Shown: positions 19,621-28,715, counted from the stretch's first letter. The stretch is DNA of 64,000 nucleotides from Devosia riboflavina (GCF_000743575.1 NZ_JQGC01000026.1:1-64000), one strand, 5' to 3'. Notes: generated from the letters alone by a model not told the origin. Translations and numbers: made by a program.

Positions 19621-20598
19621 TTGATTTCCACGTGCTCCACAAGCCGCATGCTGGATCCGTTGTTGAACGCCAGTAACACAGGCAACGAACCTTCGTTCGA
19701 ACCTCTCGGTTACATGCCGGTTGCGCCGCAGACATCCGCGGAGCTCGCCATCGTTGAGCCACCTCCTGGGCCCCAGGTCTGGGCAACTGCTGTGGGTGGG
19801 GGAAGCCGTGAGACGAGCCCGGTCGATATTTCCGGTCTTTACGGCGCTCTCGTGACTGGCTCGCATGTCCAACTTGCCCCAGATACAACGTTGGGACTTC
19901 TGGCAGGGCTCGGACGGGGTCGTGTCGACATCAATGCCGGCAACCACACCGTCGATAGTACGAGCGGGATTGCCGGCCTCTATGGCCGGCACGACGCAGG
20001 CATAGTCAAATTCGACTTCTTCGTGCTTGCTGGGGTCAGTTCGCATCAAAGCGCACGTCAGCTCGTCGCATTGGGCGCGCTTGAAACCGCCCACGCCGAT
20101 TACGCGAGCTGGTTTGTCGCGCCCGCCATCGGCGTAGCAGTGCCCATCCCTCAGCTCGATGCGGGGAACGTCGACCTTAAAGGTCAGATAAGCTATGTCG
20201 GAGGCCATGTTTCGGGATATTCCGAGACGGGCTCAAGCCTGAACCTTACTGTGGGGACCTAGGGTTTCGGGCTCGTCGATGCACGGCTGAGTCTTGATGG
20301 CACCTTCGGGATCGAAGGCAACGATATCATCCTCAATGCCAGCGGCGGTCTCTTCATTCAGACCAATCCCGGCAGCACCAGTGTTCCGGTGACCTTCCCC
20401 GGCCAGACCCAAAATGCGGCAATTTCGGGCAGCACCGAGATCGGCCTTTATGGTGGTCTTGGTCTCAAGGCCGAGATCAGCTCTTCGGTTGCCTTGACCG
20501 CCCAGTTCAATTTTTCCGGCGATGTCGCGGGCGCTGCGGGCTGGCCTCGTCGCGGACTTCTAAGCTCTACCCTCTCCCATGCACGACTGGTCCCGTGA
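19621..20598 (+). pseudogene. Autotransporter beta-barrel domain remnant
   Basis: A continuous beta-barrel-like reading frame is broken by an in-frame TAG at 20260-20262 and resumes at once in the same frame (GFGLVDARLSLDG). Alternating hydrophobic and polar strands rich in Gly, Ala and Ser (LYGALVTGSHVQL, TLGLLAGLGRGRVD, IGLYGGLGLKAEIS) are typical of the outer-membrane domain of type V secretion proteins. There is no passenger domain or signal peptide, and the C-terminal end lacks the usual aromatic last strand, reading instead into unrelated residues. It is therefore truncated at both ends as well as interrupted. It marks the left edge of an accessory segment. Confidence 0.7.
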
Positions 20599-20617
20599 GC
20601 AATCACGGGGCTTTTTG
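20592..20617 (+). terminator. Rho-independent terminator
   Basis: A perfect 7-bp stem (CCCGTGA / TCACGGG) with a GCAA loop is followed by GCTTTTTG. It lies within the last codons and just after the autotransporter remnant on the plus strand. It probably once ended that gene and now insulates the polysaccharide locus from the recombinase gene that converges on it. Confidence 0.85.
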
Positions 20618-20930
20618 TTCGTCTTTGCAAGGAAAAGGCCGCCTTCGCCCGCGAGAGGTCAGGCGCGGCCACAGTCCTTTCCCGGCAGTGCGGAGTGGGA
20701 CTTTGTGCAGAACCCGAAGGGTCTGCGCGCGGTATGATGGCGGTTGCTAACGTTCGATCGTCCCGGCGCGGGTTACCGATTGGGCCCGACGAAAGCCTGA
20801 AAATCGCAGGACGAGGCTCAACTCGCCGGTATGAGTTCATTGGCGCAGGTCCGAGATCTCGGGCACTTGGGCGACAGAGCCGAATGACGCACAAAGGTAG
20901 ACGCGCCCTGGGCGTGAGCTACCATGCCCG
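20618..20930. other. Non-coding gap before the recombinase gene
   Basis: About 310 bases downstream of the terminator and of the converging recombinase gene. I see no gene; the frames across it are Arg/Ser/Gly-rich chance translations. A recombination site for the neighbouring tyrosine recombinase might be expected here, but I found no convincing pair of inverted arm sequences or tRNA fragment. Confidence 0.4.
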
Positions 20931-21824
20931 TTACTTCCATACGTCGAGATCAACGTGCTCGATGTAGCGCGCTACGACGTTCACGGACTTCCACCCGCCG
21001 GCCCGCATGATCTGTGGCAAGCCAAACCCATTGATCGTCAGCTGCTGCGCCGCTCCGACCCTCAGGGAATGGCCAGACACCCTCTCGCTCATGAGGGCAT
21101 CGATACCGGCGCGATCGCAGAGCTTCTTTAGGACACGGCCCACGATCAGTGGTTCGAGATAGAGTGCCCGCACCCGCTCGCCATAGACGGGGCGGAGTAG
21201 AGGTCCTCGCGAAATTCCCGCTTCCTTTAGCCAGCGGCGGAAGAGGTCGCTGGACGCTTTGGACAGTTTTGCAGTGCGTCCGGCGCCCTCAGGATCATTC
21301 TTGGCTCGACGGACCAGCACCGTGTAACGGCCGTCGGATGTTGGACTGAAGTCGTCGATGGAGAGGGCGACGAGCTCACCGCGCCGGCAAAGCGTGTCAA
21401 AACCCACGCTGACTAGGACCTTGTCCCTGAGGCCAATGAGATCATCGCCGCAGACGGCAAGCAATTGATCGCGCAGACTTGCAGTTACGCCATGGGCCTG
21501 TTTGGGGCGGGATGGTTGCGCCCGGCGCACGCGCCGCATGGCAAGTTGGACTTCCTCGCTTTGCGTCGGATCGCCGAGGTCGCAGAGATGGTGAATGCGA
21601 CGCAAGGCGCAGAGCCGGCGTTTCACCGTGTTTGGCTTAAGGCGCATGCCTTCGGCATCGATATAGGAAACGATGGTGGTCGACGCCGCTGGCAGCGCTT
21701 TGAGGCGCTTCTTGCGGCACCATCTGAGGAATGCTCCGAAATCGCTGCGGTAGGACCGCAGCGTATGTTCGGAATAGGCGCCATCGAGGCGGCGCAGGGT
21801 CTTACGCCAGGGAACCATCGACAT
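20931..21824 (-). CDS. Tyrosine recombinase/integrase
   Basis: 297 residues. An N-terminal core-binding SAM-like domain (SEHTLRSYRSDFGAFLRWC) is followed by the catalytic domain. The catalytic set is visible: Arg in CRRGELVAL, Lys in RRAKNDPEG, the box GHSLRVGAAQ (H-x-x-R), Trp in MRAGGWKS in place of the second histidine, and the nucleophile Tyr in VARYIEHVD. It should cut and rejoin DNA through a 3'-phosphotyrosine link. Its start overlaps the upstream AAA+ protease gene by 23 bases, so it belongs to that operon and is not a stand-alone integrase at an island edge. The partner site is unknown. Confidence 0.9.
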   Translation of the reverse strand: MSMVPWRKTLRRLDGAYSEHTLRSYRSDFGAFLRWCRKKRLKALPAASTTIVSYIDAEGMRLKPNTVKRRLCALRRIHHLCDLGDPTQSEEVQLAMRRVRRAQPSRPKQAHGVTASLRDQLLAVCGDDLIGLRDKVLVSVGFDTLCRRGELVALSIDDFSPTSDGRYTVLVRRAKNDPEGAGRTAKLSKASSDLFRRWLKEAGISRGPLLRPVYGERVRALYLEPLIVGRVLKKLCDRAGIDALMSERVSGHSLRVGAAQQLTINGFGLPQIMRAGGWKSVNVVARYIEHVDLDVWK

Positions 21825-23868
21825 CCTCCTCCTCGAGGTCTTGATTTAGTGGCCTTTGCAGCAGGACATGGCTTGCCGCTTCGAGGTGGAACCTGTCGGC
21901 CTCGCCGCCTGCCCTCTCCGCCCTCGGTAGCTCTGGAGGCTCATCTTGAACCCGTCCCATGGGTGCGGAAACGCTGCGGGCGCTGTCGAGGGCGGCATCC
22001 GCCAAAGCTTCCAGCCACTGCTGGGCCGAGAACACCTTCTCACTGATCAGTCGTTCAGCAAGGGTGAGGACCAGATCGCGATCCTGCCGCACGATAGCGC
22101 GAGCGCGATCGAGCGCCTGCCATAGCTTCTTGCCGATATCGCGGCGCAGATCCGCATGCCCGGCAATGGTGCCAAGCACATGCCGCGAGGCGAGCCCCTC
22201 GTAAAGCCCCTGGGTCTCATAGGCCGAGAGGAGGAGCTGGGTGGCTTCGGCAAGATCGCTTTCGGCCCCCGAATTGGCCCCCTGCCCCACGACCATGTCG
22301 GCGGCGCGGCCGCCGAGTGCCAGGGTGACATAGTCCATCACCTGGTCCCAGGTCGGCATCAGGGTCGTCTTACGGGCGACGGTACGGCCTGAGGACGCAC
22401 CCGAGGGAATGATCGATACCAATTCCACGACAAGGCCCAATCTATGGGCGACGAGGGCATGGCCGATCTCGTGAATGGCGACGGTCCGAATGTCGGCCGC
22501 GGTGCGGTCTTCCCGCGGCACCACCTGGGCAAGAATGTCGCCGAGGAGAAGCGAACGCTTTTCAGCGCGTGCCAGTCCCCGAGCCTCCTTGACCCAGCCC
22601 TCGATCCTGGCGGGCGTTGCCCCCTGCCCCAGCCTTCCGAGCCGGCTGAGATCGGTTTGGGCGAGATCATCGCCGAGGTAATGGCGCAGCACGGCAATGA
22701 CCTCTTCTTCGCTCTCCGGCGGCAGCACGGAAATACGCTCCTGCAGACGCCCGGGCCGCACGAGCGCATCGTCGAGGCGATTGTAGTAATTGGTGGCGCC
22801 AAGAAGGAGGATGGGCCGGCCCGACTTTCGCATCGTGTCGATCTCGGTCAGGATCAGGGTCACGACCGGTGTCCACCAGTCGCGACCGCGATTGTCGATA
22901 CTGGCCCGGTTCGGGATGGCATCCAGTTCATCGAGCAACCCAACCGCGGGAGCGCGCGACACGAGCGTTTCGAAGAATTTCCGCGCATTGCGCGATACCC
23001 CGCCCAATGCCCCATCGCCCGTGGCAAACCACGAGCCTACACTGGTCGGCACGAAGGCCCAGCCGCTCGATTGCGCAAGGCTCTCGGCGATCAGGGTCTT
23101 GCCGGTGCCGGGCGGACCTTCGAGCACGGCCGGGATCAGACGATCGGCGCCAAGATCGCCGGTGCTGACAGCCCTAAGATCGGCCAGAACCTGGTCGGCC
23201 CAGGCCCGAACATTGGCCGTCAGCGGCAGATCGCTGAGGACTGGGGCGGTATAGGTTTGCGATGGTGGGGCATTCCGATCGATCCGGATCGCGCGGCGGA
23301 GATTGCGCACGCATTGCTTTGCGCTCATGCCGGGGCGCAGCAGCGTTGCAATGAGGTCGATCTCGAGATCGGCCATTGAAGAGGTCACGCCGCGGGCAAT
23401 GGACCCTGTCATCCTTCGGATCGCCCGGCGCAGCAAGGCCGTCGTGAGGGCCGGAATGACGATGGTGACATCGACGCCGGCCAGCACATCTTCATGGAGG
23501 AGATCGCCCGGATTCTGGGTGATATAGAGCACGCTCCGTCCCGTCTGTAGCCATTGCAGCTCCTCCTTGCCGACCCGCTGTGACCCCTTGCCGGATTTGT
23601 ACCGCTCGGCGACACCGCGCACGGCCGGGGCATCGGCCATGGTCTTGATGGCCCGGCTCATCAGCGGGATCCATTCGGCATTGGGCACGACGAGCACGAT
23701 GACCGAAGGATGCCGCTTGACGAGAGCCTGCATCTTCTTGGTGAAAGCCGCCTCGAGGACGGTCTTGGCAAGGACGACGCCGGCATCCTTGTCCGAACGG
23801 GGTTTGAAATTCTCCGGGACGTCGTCTTCCCGCTCACTGGTGTCGTTGGTGTCATCAAGACCAAACAT
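21802..23868 (-). CDS. Soluble FtsH-like AAA+ zinc metalloprotease
   Basis: 688 residues from the ATG at 23868 (MFGLDDTNDT). The AAA+ module has Walker A EGPPGTGKT (about 250-258), Walker B VGLLDELDA (309-317), sensor-1 Asn in LLLGATNYY (360) and the arginine-finger region ALVRPGRLQER. The peptidase module has HEIGH (466-470) and a third zinc ligand in GAESDLAEAT (Asp about 538). All FtsH active-site residues are kept, but the two N-terminal membrane helices of FtsH are absent. They are replaced by about 240 residues of soluble sequence of unknown fold. It should unfold and degrade proteins in the cytoplasm. It overlaps the recombinase gene and follows a GIY-YIG gene, an unusual setting. Confidence 0.85.
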   Translation of the reverse strand: MFGLDDTNDTSEREDDVPENFKPRSDKDAGVVLAKTVLEAAFTKKMQALVKRHPSVIVLVVPNAEWIPLMSRAIKTMADAPAVRGVAERYKSGKGSQRVGKEELQWLQTGRSVLYITQNPGDLLHEDVLAGVDVTIVIPALTTALLRRAIRRMTGSIARGVTSSMADLEIDLIATLLRPGMSAKQCVRNLRRAIRIDRNAPPSQTYTAPVLSDLPLTANVRAWADQVLADLRAVSTGDLGADRLIPAVLEGPPGTGKTLIAESLAQSSGWAFVPTSVGSWFATGDGALGGVSRNARKFFETLVSRAPAVGLLDELDAIPNRASIDNRGRDWWTPVVTLILTEIDTMRKSGRPILLLGATNYYNRLDDALVRPGRLQERISVLPPESEEEVIAVLRHYLGDDLAQTDLSRLGRLGQGATPARIEGWVKEARGLARAEKRSLLLGDILAQVVPREDRTAADIRTVAIHEIGHALVAHRLGLVVELVSIIPSGASSGRTVARKTTLMPTWDQVMDYVTLALGGRAADMVVGQGANSGAESDLAEATQLLLSAYETQGLYEGLASRHVLGTIAGHADLRRDIGKKLWQALDRARAIVRQDRDLVLTLAERLISEKVFSAQQWLEALADAALDSARSVSAPMGRVQDEPPELPRAERAGGEADRFHLEAASHVLLQRPLNQDLEEEDVDGSLA

Positions 23869-23944
23869 GGCATGGCTCCGCTGGCGGATCGGCACGAAGC
23901 CCGATCCGCATGAATGAGAAAAAGCTGGAAAGAGTTGGTGGGCC

Positions 23945-25300
23945 TCAGGCCGCGAGGGAGCCCTGGTCCCCGGCATCGGGATCGAACGCGCCGTCGATCG
24001 GCTGCCAGCCGCCGCGCCCCTGGCCTTTGGAACCGAGCACGAAATGCATGGCCCCACTGCCCGAACGGAAGGCGATGTCGCGTGTCAGCACATAGTGCTC
24101 GCCGGTGTCGGAGAATTCGAGAACGCCCGAGGACAGCCAGGCCGCCCGCAGATAGCTCGCCGAGGCATTGGCGCTGGCGACCGTGTCGAGCCGGATGTCG
24201 GAGCCGGCCAGGAGCAGCCAGTCGTCCTCGTCCCGTTTGGCCGCAAGAGCGATGAGATTGTGTCCGAAGGAGAGTTCGAAGACCTCGCCCTCAGGCGGGT
24301 GGTCGAAGGGACGGATGGGGCCAAGCTGACCGCGCTCGGCCCGGGGCCCGGCCAGTGCCAGGCGCCGGCTCATATTGACAAAGAGATGCCCGTCCCGCGC
24401 CAGAGCCTCGCAGGCAAGACCCGCCATGACATTGAGCTGGTCATAGCGTTCGGGTGTGACCACTGCGCCACCCGGCGTGCCATTAACGAGCCGGACTTCC
24501 TTGGCGGCCGAGACGCGCATGTGGAGGAGCCGTTCGAGTGCGGCGGCATCGGCATCGTCGAGCCCGTCATTTTCGTCGGTAATGGTGATGATGGTGTCGA
24601 CGTCTTCGATGGGTTGGGCCCCGCTTGCAACCCGTCGCCCCACGATCGACCCCACGCCCACATAGGCGCTGGTGTCGGAAAGGAGGATATAGACCCCTGC
24701 CCTTTGCAGGTCGTCAAGACTTGCAAAGGATCGGCGAGCCTCCCCGCTTCCCACATGGATGCGGGGGCGCAGGGGACTGACTGGCAAAAGCGCAAGACCT
24801 TCCGGCACCGGGTCGTCACCATGGTCTGATGAGAGCGCCACCACGGCGTGATGTTCGATTGTGCCCGGGGACTGGCCGTCATGCTGTTCCGGCCATGCGA
24901 TGGCACCTTGCCCGGCATCGAGCGGGCCCTGGGGCTTGCGCGGCACGAGCGCGCCGCTCGGCGCTGCAGGATCGGGATCGTCGGGAGAGGGATGTCCGGC
25001 GCGCGTCAACAGCGCATTTTCGTCGAGAATGCCGGCCTGGAGTTCGGCCGAGATAATGCCGGCTTTGATGAGGCTCAGAATGGCCCCGACGGGATCGGCA
25101 TGCCCATCGAGCGCGTCCATGACCTCGCCGATCGTTGCTGTGCCGCTGAGGTCGATTTCGCGCAGGATCAGAACCTGGTCGGTCGCTGAAATGAGCGGAT
25201 GCCGGACGAGCCCGGCTTCGAGCGCGAGGGCGCTGATCTGGGATTGGATGAAAAGGGACTTGTTCGACGCGCTGGCGCCGTTAGAAGACGTATAGGTCAT
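23945..25300 (-). CDS. GIY-YIG nuclease-like protein with DUF4357 domain
   Basis: 451 residues from the ATG at 25300. Residues 15-95 are helical and resemble a winged helix (TIGEVMDALDGHADPVGAIL). A Pro/Ala-rich linker runs to about 170. Residues 200-275 match a GIY-YIG fold: GVY, eight residues, then YVG, Arg in IVGRRVASG, a helix with Glu in ALERLLHMR and Asn in RLVNGTPGG, so the catalytic set looks complete. Residues 345-435 match DUF4357 (WLLLAGSDIR, SYLRAAWLSSGVLEF, FVLGSKGQGRGGW), which often follows GIY-YIG domains. Seventy-six bases downstream lies the AAA+ protease gene. It may nick or cut DNA; the substrate is unknown. Confidence 0.7.
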   Translation of the reverse strand: MTYTSSNGASASNKSLFIQSQISALALEAGLVRHPLISATDQVLILREIDLSGTATIGEVMDALDGHADPVGAILSLIKAGIISAELQAGILDENALLTRAGHPSPDDPDPAAPSGALVPRKPQGPLDAGQGAIAWPEQHDGQSPGTIEHHAVVALSSDHGDDPVPEGLALLPVSPLRPRIHVGSGEARRSFASLDDLQRAGVYILLSDTSAYVGVGSIVGRRVASGAQPIEDVDTIITITDENDGLDDADAAALERLLHMRVSAAKEVRLVNGTPGGAVVTPERYDQLNVMAGLACEALARDGHLFVNMSRRLALAGPRAERGQLGPIRPFDHPPEGEVFELSFGHNLIALAAKRDEDDWLLLAGSDIRLDTVASANASASYLRAAWLSSGVLEFSDTGEHYVLTRDIAFRSGSGAMHFVLGSKGQGRGGWQPIDGAFDPDAGDQGSLAA

Positions 25301-25924
25301 GTTGCCTCTGTGGATGCAGAAGTGATGTGGCTCAGGCTGACGGGGTGGTTTGCGAGACCCCTCGTCGGCCGCCCGTTGCGAGCAAGCAGCCTTTCCTGAC
25401 ATCGGGCGAGTTCCGCGCCGACGCTTTCAAAATCAGGATCCGTTTTCAAAAGGCAAGGGGCGCTGGGCCGACTTGCTTGTTCTTCATTAACGGTTTCCTG
25501 GTTCCTCGATAATTTGCATTGAATTGAACGGAATTTCGAGCGCTTGCGCCCGTCCCCCAGGGGCGGAGGTCGGTCCTTTTTTCGAGCCGTTTTGGGGGTC
25601 TGTCAGGCCCGGCGTTATTGGGGATGCGCGATAATGCCGGGAAGCCGGAATTAAGTATGAGCCAACCTTCATGGATGGCCTCATCATCGCTTCGGTGTTC
25701 AACCTCAGCCGCAATGGCGTGGCTGCGCCCGATCCCGTCACCTGGTGGAAGTCCGCGCCGGTCGAAAGGTCAATGTGCAGGGCGCCGAAATCGAAGGTGT
25801 CATTAACAGCAATACCTTTGCTGTCCGTGGCGCCAACCTATCTCGTCGCTGAAGTCGTCGCCAGTTCCGATGCGGCGCTGATCGGCAAGACGCCGGTGCA
25901 GATCTCCACCCTGTCCGCCTCGCT
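25301..25924. other. Upstream region of the GIY-YIG operon, with decayed sequence
   Basis: More than 600 bases without an intact gene. The operon promoter should be in the first 200 bases, but I cannot point to a sure -35/-10 pair. Around 25738-25853 a plus-strand frame reads HLVEVRAGRKVNVQGAEIEG and stops, weakly like the repeating DUF5666 fold. Preceding codons lie in another phase, as in a frameshifted relic. I treat this stretch as gene debris at the right edge of the accessory segment. Confidence 0.45.
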
Positions 25925-26110
25925 CGGCCTCGACTACGATGATGGCGAGGCTTGTTGGGCCGACCTCGTTCCATATGGCGGCGACCACATCGGAGATGAA
26001 CGCCGAGTAGACGATGATCAGGATGGATCCGCGGTCCAGGATCTGTGTCACGAGCGAATGGCGGCCGATGAAATTGCCGACCAGCGCAGGAGCATTTGCC
26101 CACGATAAGC
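25925..26110 (-). pseudogene. Fragment of a bile-acid:sodium symporter (BASS/YfeH type)
   Basis: A minus-strand stretch translates to LVGNFIGRHSLVTQILDRGS followed directly by ILIIVYSAFISDVVAAIW. The DRGSI-LLVVYTAFS pattern is a landmark of the YfeH/SLC10-7 branch of bile-acid:sodium symporters. The reading phase changes just upstream (ILVSLIVG lies in another frame) and the sequence after WNEVGPTSLAIIVVEAERG becomes non-membrane-like. Neither the N-terminal two thirds nor the end of a symporter is present. It is a short frameshifted relic, probably left by the rearrangement that brought in the neighbouring operon. Confidence 0.6.
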
Positions 26111-26227
26111 GACACCAAGATCCGTGGCTCTATATCAGCGATCGATGATTGGGCAGTATAGAGAAGTAGATGATGCCGGTTGCGCGTTTACCTTCGACTA
26201 GAACGGTCATTATTACACCGGGTGTAT

Positions 26228-26917
26228 TCACACCCGGACTTCGTCGCCCCCGCGCTCGCGCGTTGAATAGGTCGCATAGAGCAAGCACGCATAAACTGCG
26301 GCAACGATTCCGACCATCAACCAACCCGGCACTGGACCGGTGGACGCCTGTTCGACGAGAACAGCGAGTGGCCGATCTGGGTCGAGGTGGACGCCCGCCT
26401 GCAAGTCAGGCGAAGCGATCTTCAATAGCCATGCCATAAGGAGGATCAGGAACATCCAGATATAGTTCCGCCGCAGCCGCCGACCCATCGCCCTCCAGAA
26501 CGAGATGCGGAATTTGGGATGTCGCAAATCCTGGGCCAACATCAGGAGCCACGGCTCGGGCCCGCTTTGCGTTACCGGCCCGAACAACTGCCCGAAATAG
26601 TGCCGCTCGAACTGGCGCACCCGCATGCGATAGACATCGAAGAAACGATAGCGCCGGGCCTCGACACCGAGGAGCAGCATCACGATGACCATGGCGAAAA
26701 GCACGAGGCCATGGTGTGCCGTGGGCGTCGACAGGGTCACCGAGAGCATGGCGGCAACAACGGTGATGGCCCAGTTGGTCGTCAGATCGAGCCGGGATCG
26801 CCAGGCGTTCATCCGGCCCATCTCGGCGCGATAGTAGTGGATCATCGCATTTGTCGCCTCTGCCGATGTCGTTGGCAGGGAGGCTCCCGCAGAAGGCTTG
26901 TGTTCCGGTTCGCTCAT
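26228..26917 (-). CDS. DUF2270 integral membrane protein
   Basis: 229 residues. After a polar N-terminus comes the DUF2270 signature region (MIHYYRAEMGRMNAWRSRLD and the following TTNWAITV), then membrane segments near 46-65, 68-84, 150-166 and 200-218, with FFDVYRMRVRQFERHYF in between. Family function is unknown. It lies 31 bases downstream of an SLC13-type permease on the same strand, so the two are likely co-transcribed and may act together at the inner membrane. The start has GGAGAT upstream. Confidence 0.85.
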   Translation of the reverse strand: MSEPEHKPSAGASLPTTSAEATNAMIHYYRAEMGRMNAWRSRLDLTTNWAITVVAAMLSVTLSTPTAHHGLVLFAMVIVMLLLGVEARRYRFFDVYRMRVRQFERHYFGQLFGPVTQSGPEPWLLMLAQDLRHPKFRISFWRAMGRRLRRNYIWMFLILLMAWLLKIASPDLQAGVHLDPDRPLAVLVEQASTGPVPGWLMVGIVAAVYACLLYATYSTRERGGDEVRV

Positions 26918-26948
26918 GTCGATCTCCTTCCCACTTTCATTCCCGGGC

Positions 26949-28715
26949 CTAGAGCGCCCAGACGAGCAGCAGCATGGGTACGGAAACGAGGATCACCAGT
27001 AGGGATAGAGGCAGTCCGAGACGCCAGTAGTCGCCAAAGCGGTATCCACCAGGCCCCATCACCAGCGTGTTGCACTGATGGCCGATGGGGGTGAGGAAGT
27101 CGGACCCCGCGCCAATGGCGACCGCCATCAGAAAAGCCTCGGGCTGGTAGCCGAGATCGGCGGCGAAGGTTGCCGCAATGGGCGCCATGACCAGCACGGT
27201 GGCGGCATTGTTGAGAAAAGGCGTCACCGCCATTGCGACGACGAGAATGAGCGCCAGGGCGCCATAGGCTGGCAAGACCGATGCTGTCGAGGAGAGCCAA
27301 TTGGCAATCAGGTCGGTTGCGCCCGTCGTTCTCAGCGAGTCGCTGACGGGAATGAGGGCAGCCAACATGATCAGGATGGGGGCGTCGATATGCGAATAGA
27401 CATCGCGGATCGGCACAGTGCGCGTCACAACCATCAGTACCGCAGCGGTGAAAAAGGCGATCGGCACCGAAACGAGCCCCAGTGCCGTGCTGCCCATCGC
27501 CAGGACGAGAATGACAACGGGGATGATGCCGTTTCTAAAACTGCCGATCGTCAGGTTGCGCTCTACCAGCGGCAAGCAGTTCCAATCACGCAACCTTTCA
27601 GGAAGCGTGTCGAGATCACCCTGCAGCACAAGCACATCGCCAACCTGGAAGCGGATTTCGCCGAGACGATCCGTGAGACGCTTTTCCCGCCGGCTGACCG
27701 CCAATAGATTGAGGCCGGCAGCATCGAACAGGGCCAGTTCTTTCGCATTGCGGCCGACGAGTGAAGAACTGTCGCCGACCACCGCTTCGACGACGCCAAC
27801 CTCCCGGGAGGACACTGCCTGGTCCCGCCTTTCAGAAAAGGCGAGCTTTCCCTGGGAGACGATCCTGTCGAGTGCATCGGGCTCGCCTTCGACGATAAGC
27901 AGTTCCCCGGCCTGAACCAGCGAGTCCGGCAGAGGCAGACGGCGCTTGCCAGTCGGCGCGATAATGCCCGTGATCATCGCTTGTCCCCCGCCGAGGCGCT
28001 GCACGGCTCCCACCGTCTCTCCGACACTTGGAGAGTCAGCCGGCACACGAACTTCGGTCGTGTAGTTCTTGATCGCAATCGCCTGGTCGAGCGAGCTTTT
28101 TGCCTGCGTGCGCTCCGGAAGCAGGCGGTAGCAAAGGCCTAAGAAGATCACGCCGACCAAAGCCAGCGTCGCGCCGACCGGCGTGAAATCGAACATGGTG
28201 AAGGGGGCACCGGTCAGCTCCTCGCGAACCCGCGAGACGATGACGTTTGGCGAAGTGCCGATCTGGGTCATCAAGCCGCCCAGCAGCGCCCCAAAAGACA
28301 TGGGCATCAGGAACAGTGAGGGGGAAACGCCCGATTTTCGCGCCATCTGGAACGCGATGGGGATCATGATGGCCAGGGCGCCGATATTCTTGATGAAGGC
28401 TGAGAGCAGCGTCACGGTCAAAACCAGAACAACGAGCTGCGCCCGCGGCGTCCGAAGATTGGGCGCAAACCGCCGCACGGCAACTTCCATCACGCCGGAC
28501 CGCGCCACTGCAGCGCTGACGACGAGAGCACTGCCAACGATGACGACAATATCGTCAGAAAGACCTGAGAATGCGTCCTCGGGTGCCACAATGCCCACCG
28601 CGACCGCCGCCAGGAGCGCGCCAACAGCGACCAGATCGTAACGCCACCTCCCCCAGACAAATGCGACCATCATGAAAAAGATTGTGCCGAAGGCGAAAAT
28701 CTGAGGGATAGTCAT
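26949..28715 (-). CDS. SLC13-family anion permease with two TrkA-C domains
   Basis: 588 residues from the ATG at 28715. Two bundles of membrane segments (about 1-190 and 390-588) flank a cytosolic insert of about 190 residues holding two RCK/TrkA-C-like domains (YTTEVRVPADSPSVGETV; VVGDSSSLVGRNAKELALF). Signature loops are IGTSPNVIVSRV and the C-terminal GAGSDFLTPIGHQCNTLVMG, both matching the SLC13/CitMHS fold. Family members carry sulfate, dicarboxylates or other anions with sodium; the substrate here is open. It is first in a two-gene unit with the DUF2270 gene. Confidence 0.88.
   Translation of the reverse strand: MTIPQIFAFGTIFFMMVAFVWGRWRYDLVAVGALLAAVAVGIVAPEDAFSGLSDDIVVIVGSALVVSAAVARSGVMEVAVRRFAPNLRTPRAQLVVLVLTVTLLSAFIKNIGALAIMIPIAFQMARKSGVSPSLFLMPMSFGALLGGLMTQIGTSPNVIVSRVREELTGAPFTMFDFTPVGATLALVGVIFLGLCYRLLPERTQAKSSLDQAIAIKNYTTEVRVPADSPSVGETVGAVQRLGGGQAMITGIIAPTGKRRLPLPDSLVQAGELLIVEGEPDALDRIVSQGKLAFSERRDQAVSSREVGVVEAVVGDSSSLVGRNAKELALFDAAGLNLLAVSRREKRLTDRLGEIRFQVGDVLVLQGDLDTLPERLRDWNCLPLVERNLTIGSFRNGIIPVVILVLAMGSTALGLVSVPIAFFTAAVLMVVTRTVPIRDVYSHIDAPILIMLAALIPVSDSLRTTGATDLIANWLSSTASVLPAYGALALILVVAMAVTPFLNNAATVLVMAPIAATFAADLGYQPEAFLMAVAIGAGSDFLTPIGHQCNTLVMGPGGYRFGDYWRLGLPLSLLVILVSVPMLLLVWAL

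Noticed and set aside
20931-21824. Reading the recombinase as the integrase of an island inserted at a tRNA
   Set aside because: No tRNA gene or tRNA 3' fragment lies next to it, and its start overlaps the protease gene, so it looks like an operon member.
22444-23379. 311-codon plus-strand frame opposite the FtsH-like gene
   Set aside because: Antisense of the AAA+ and protease domains, which are clearly coding on the minus strand.
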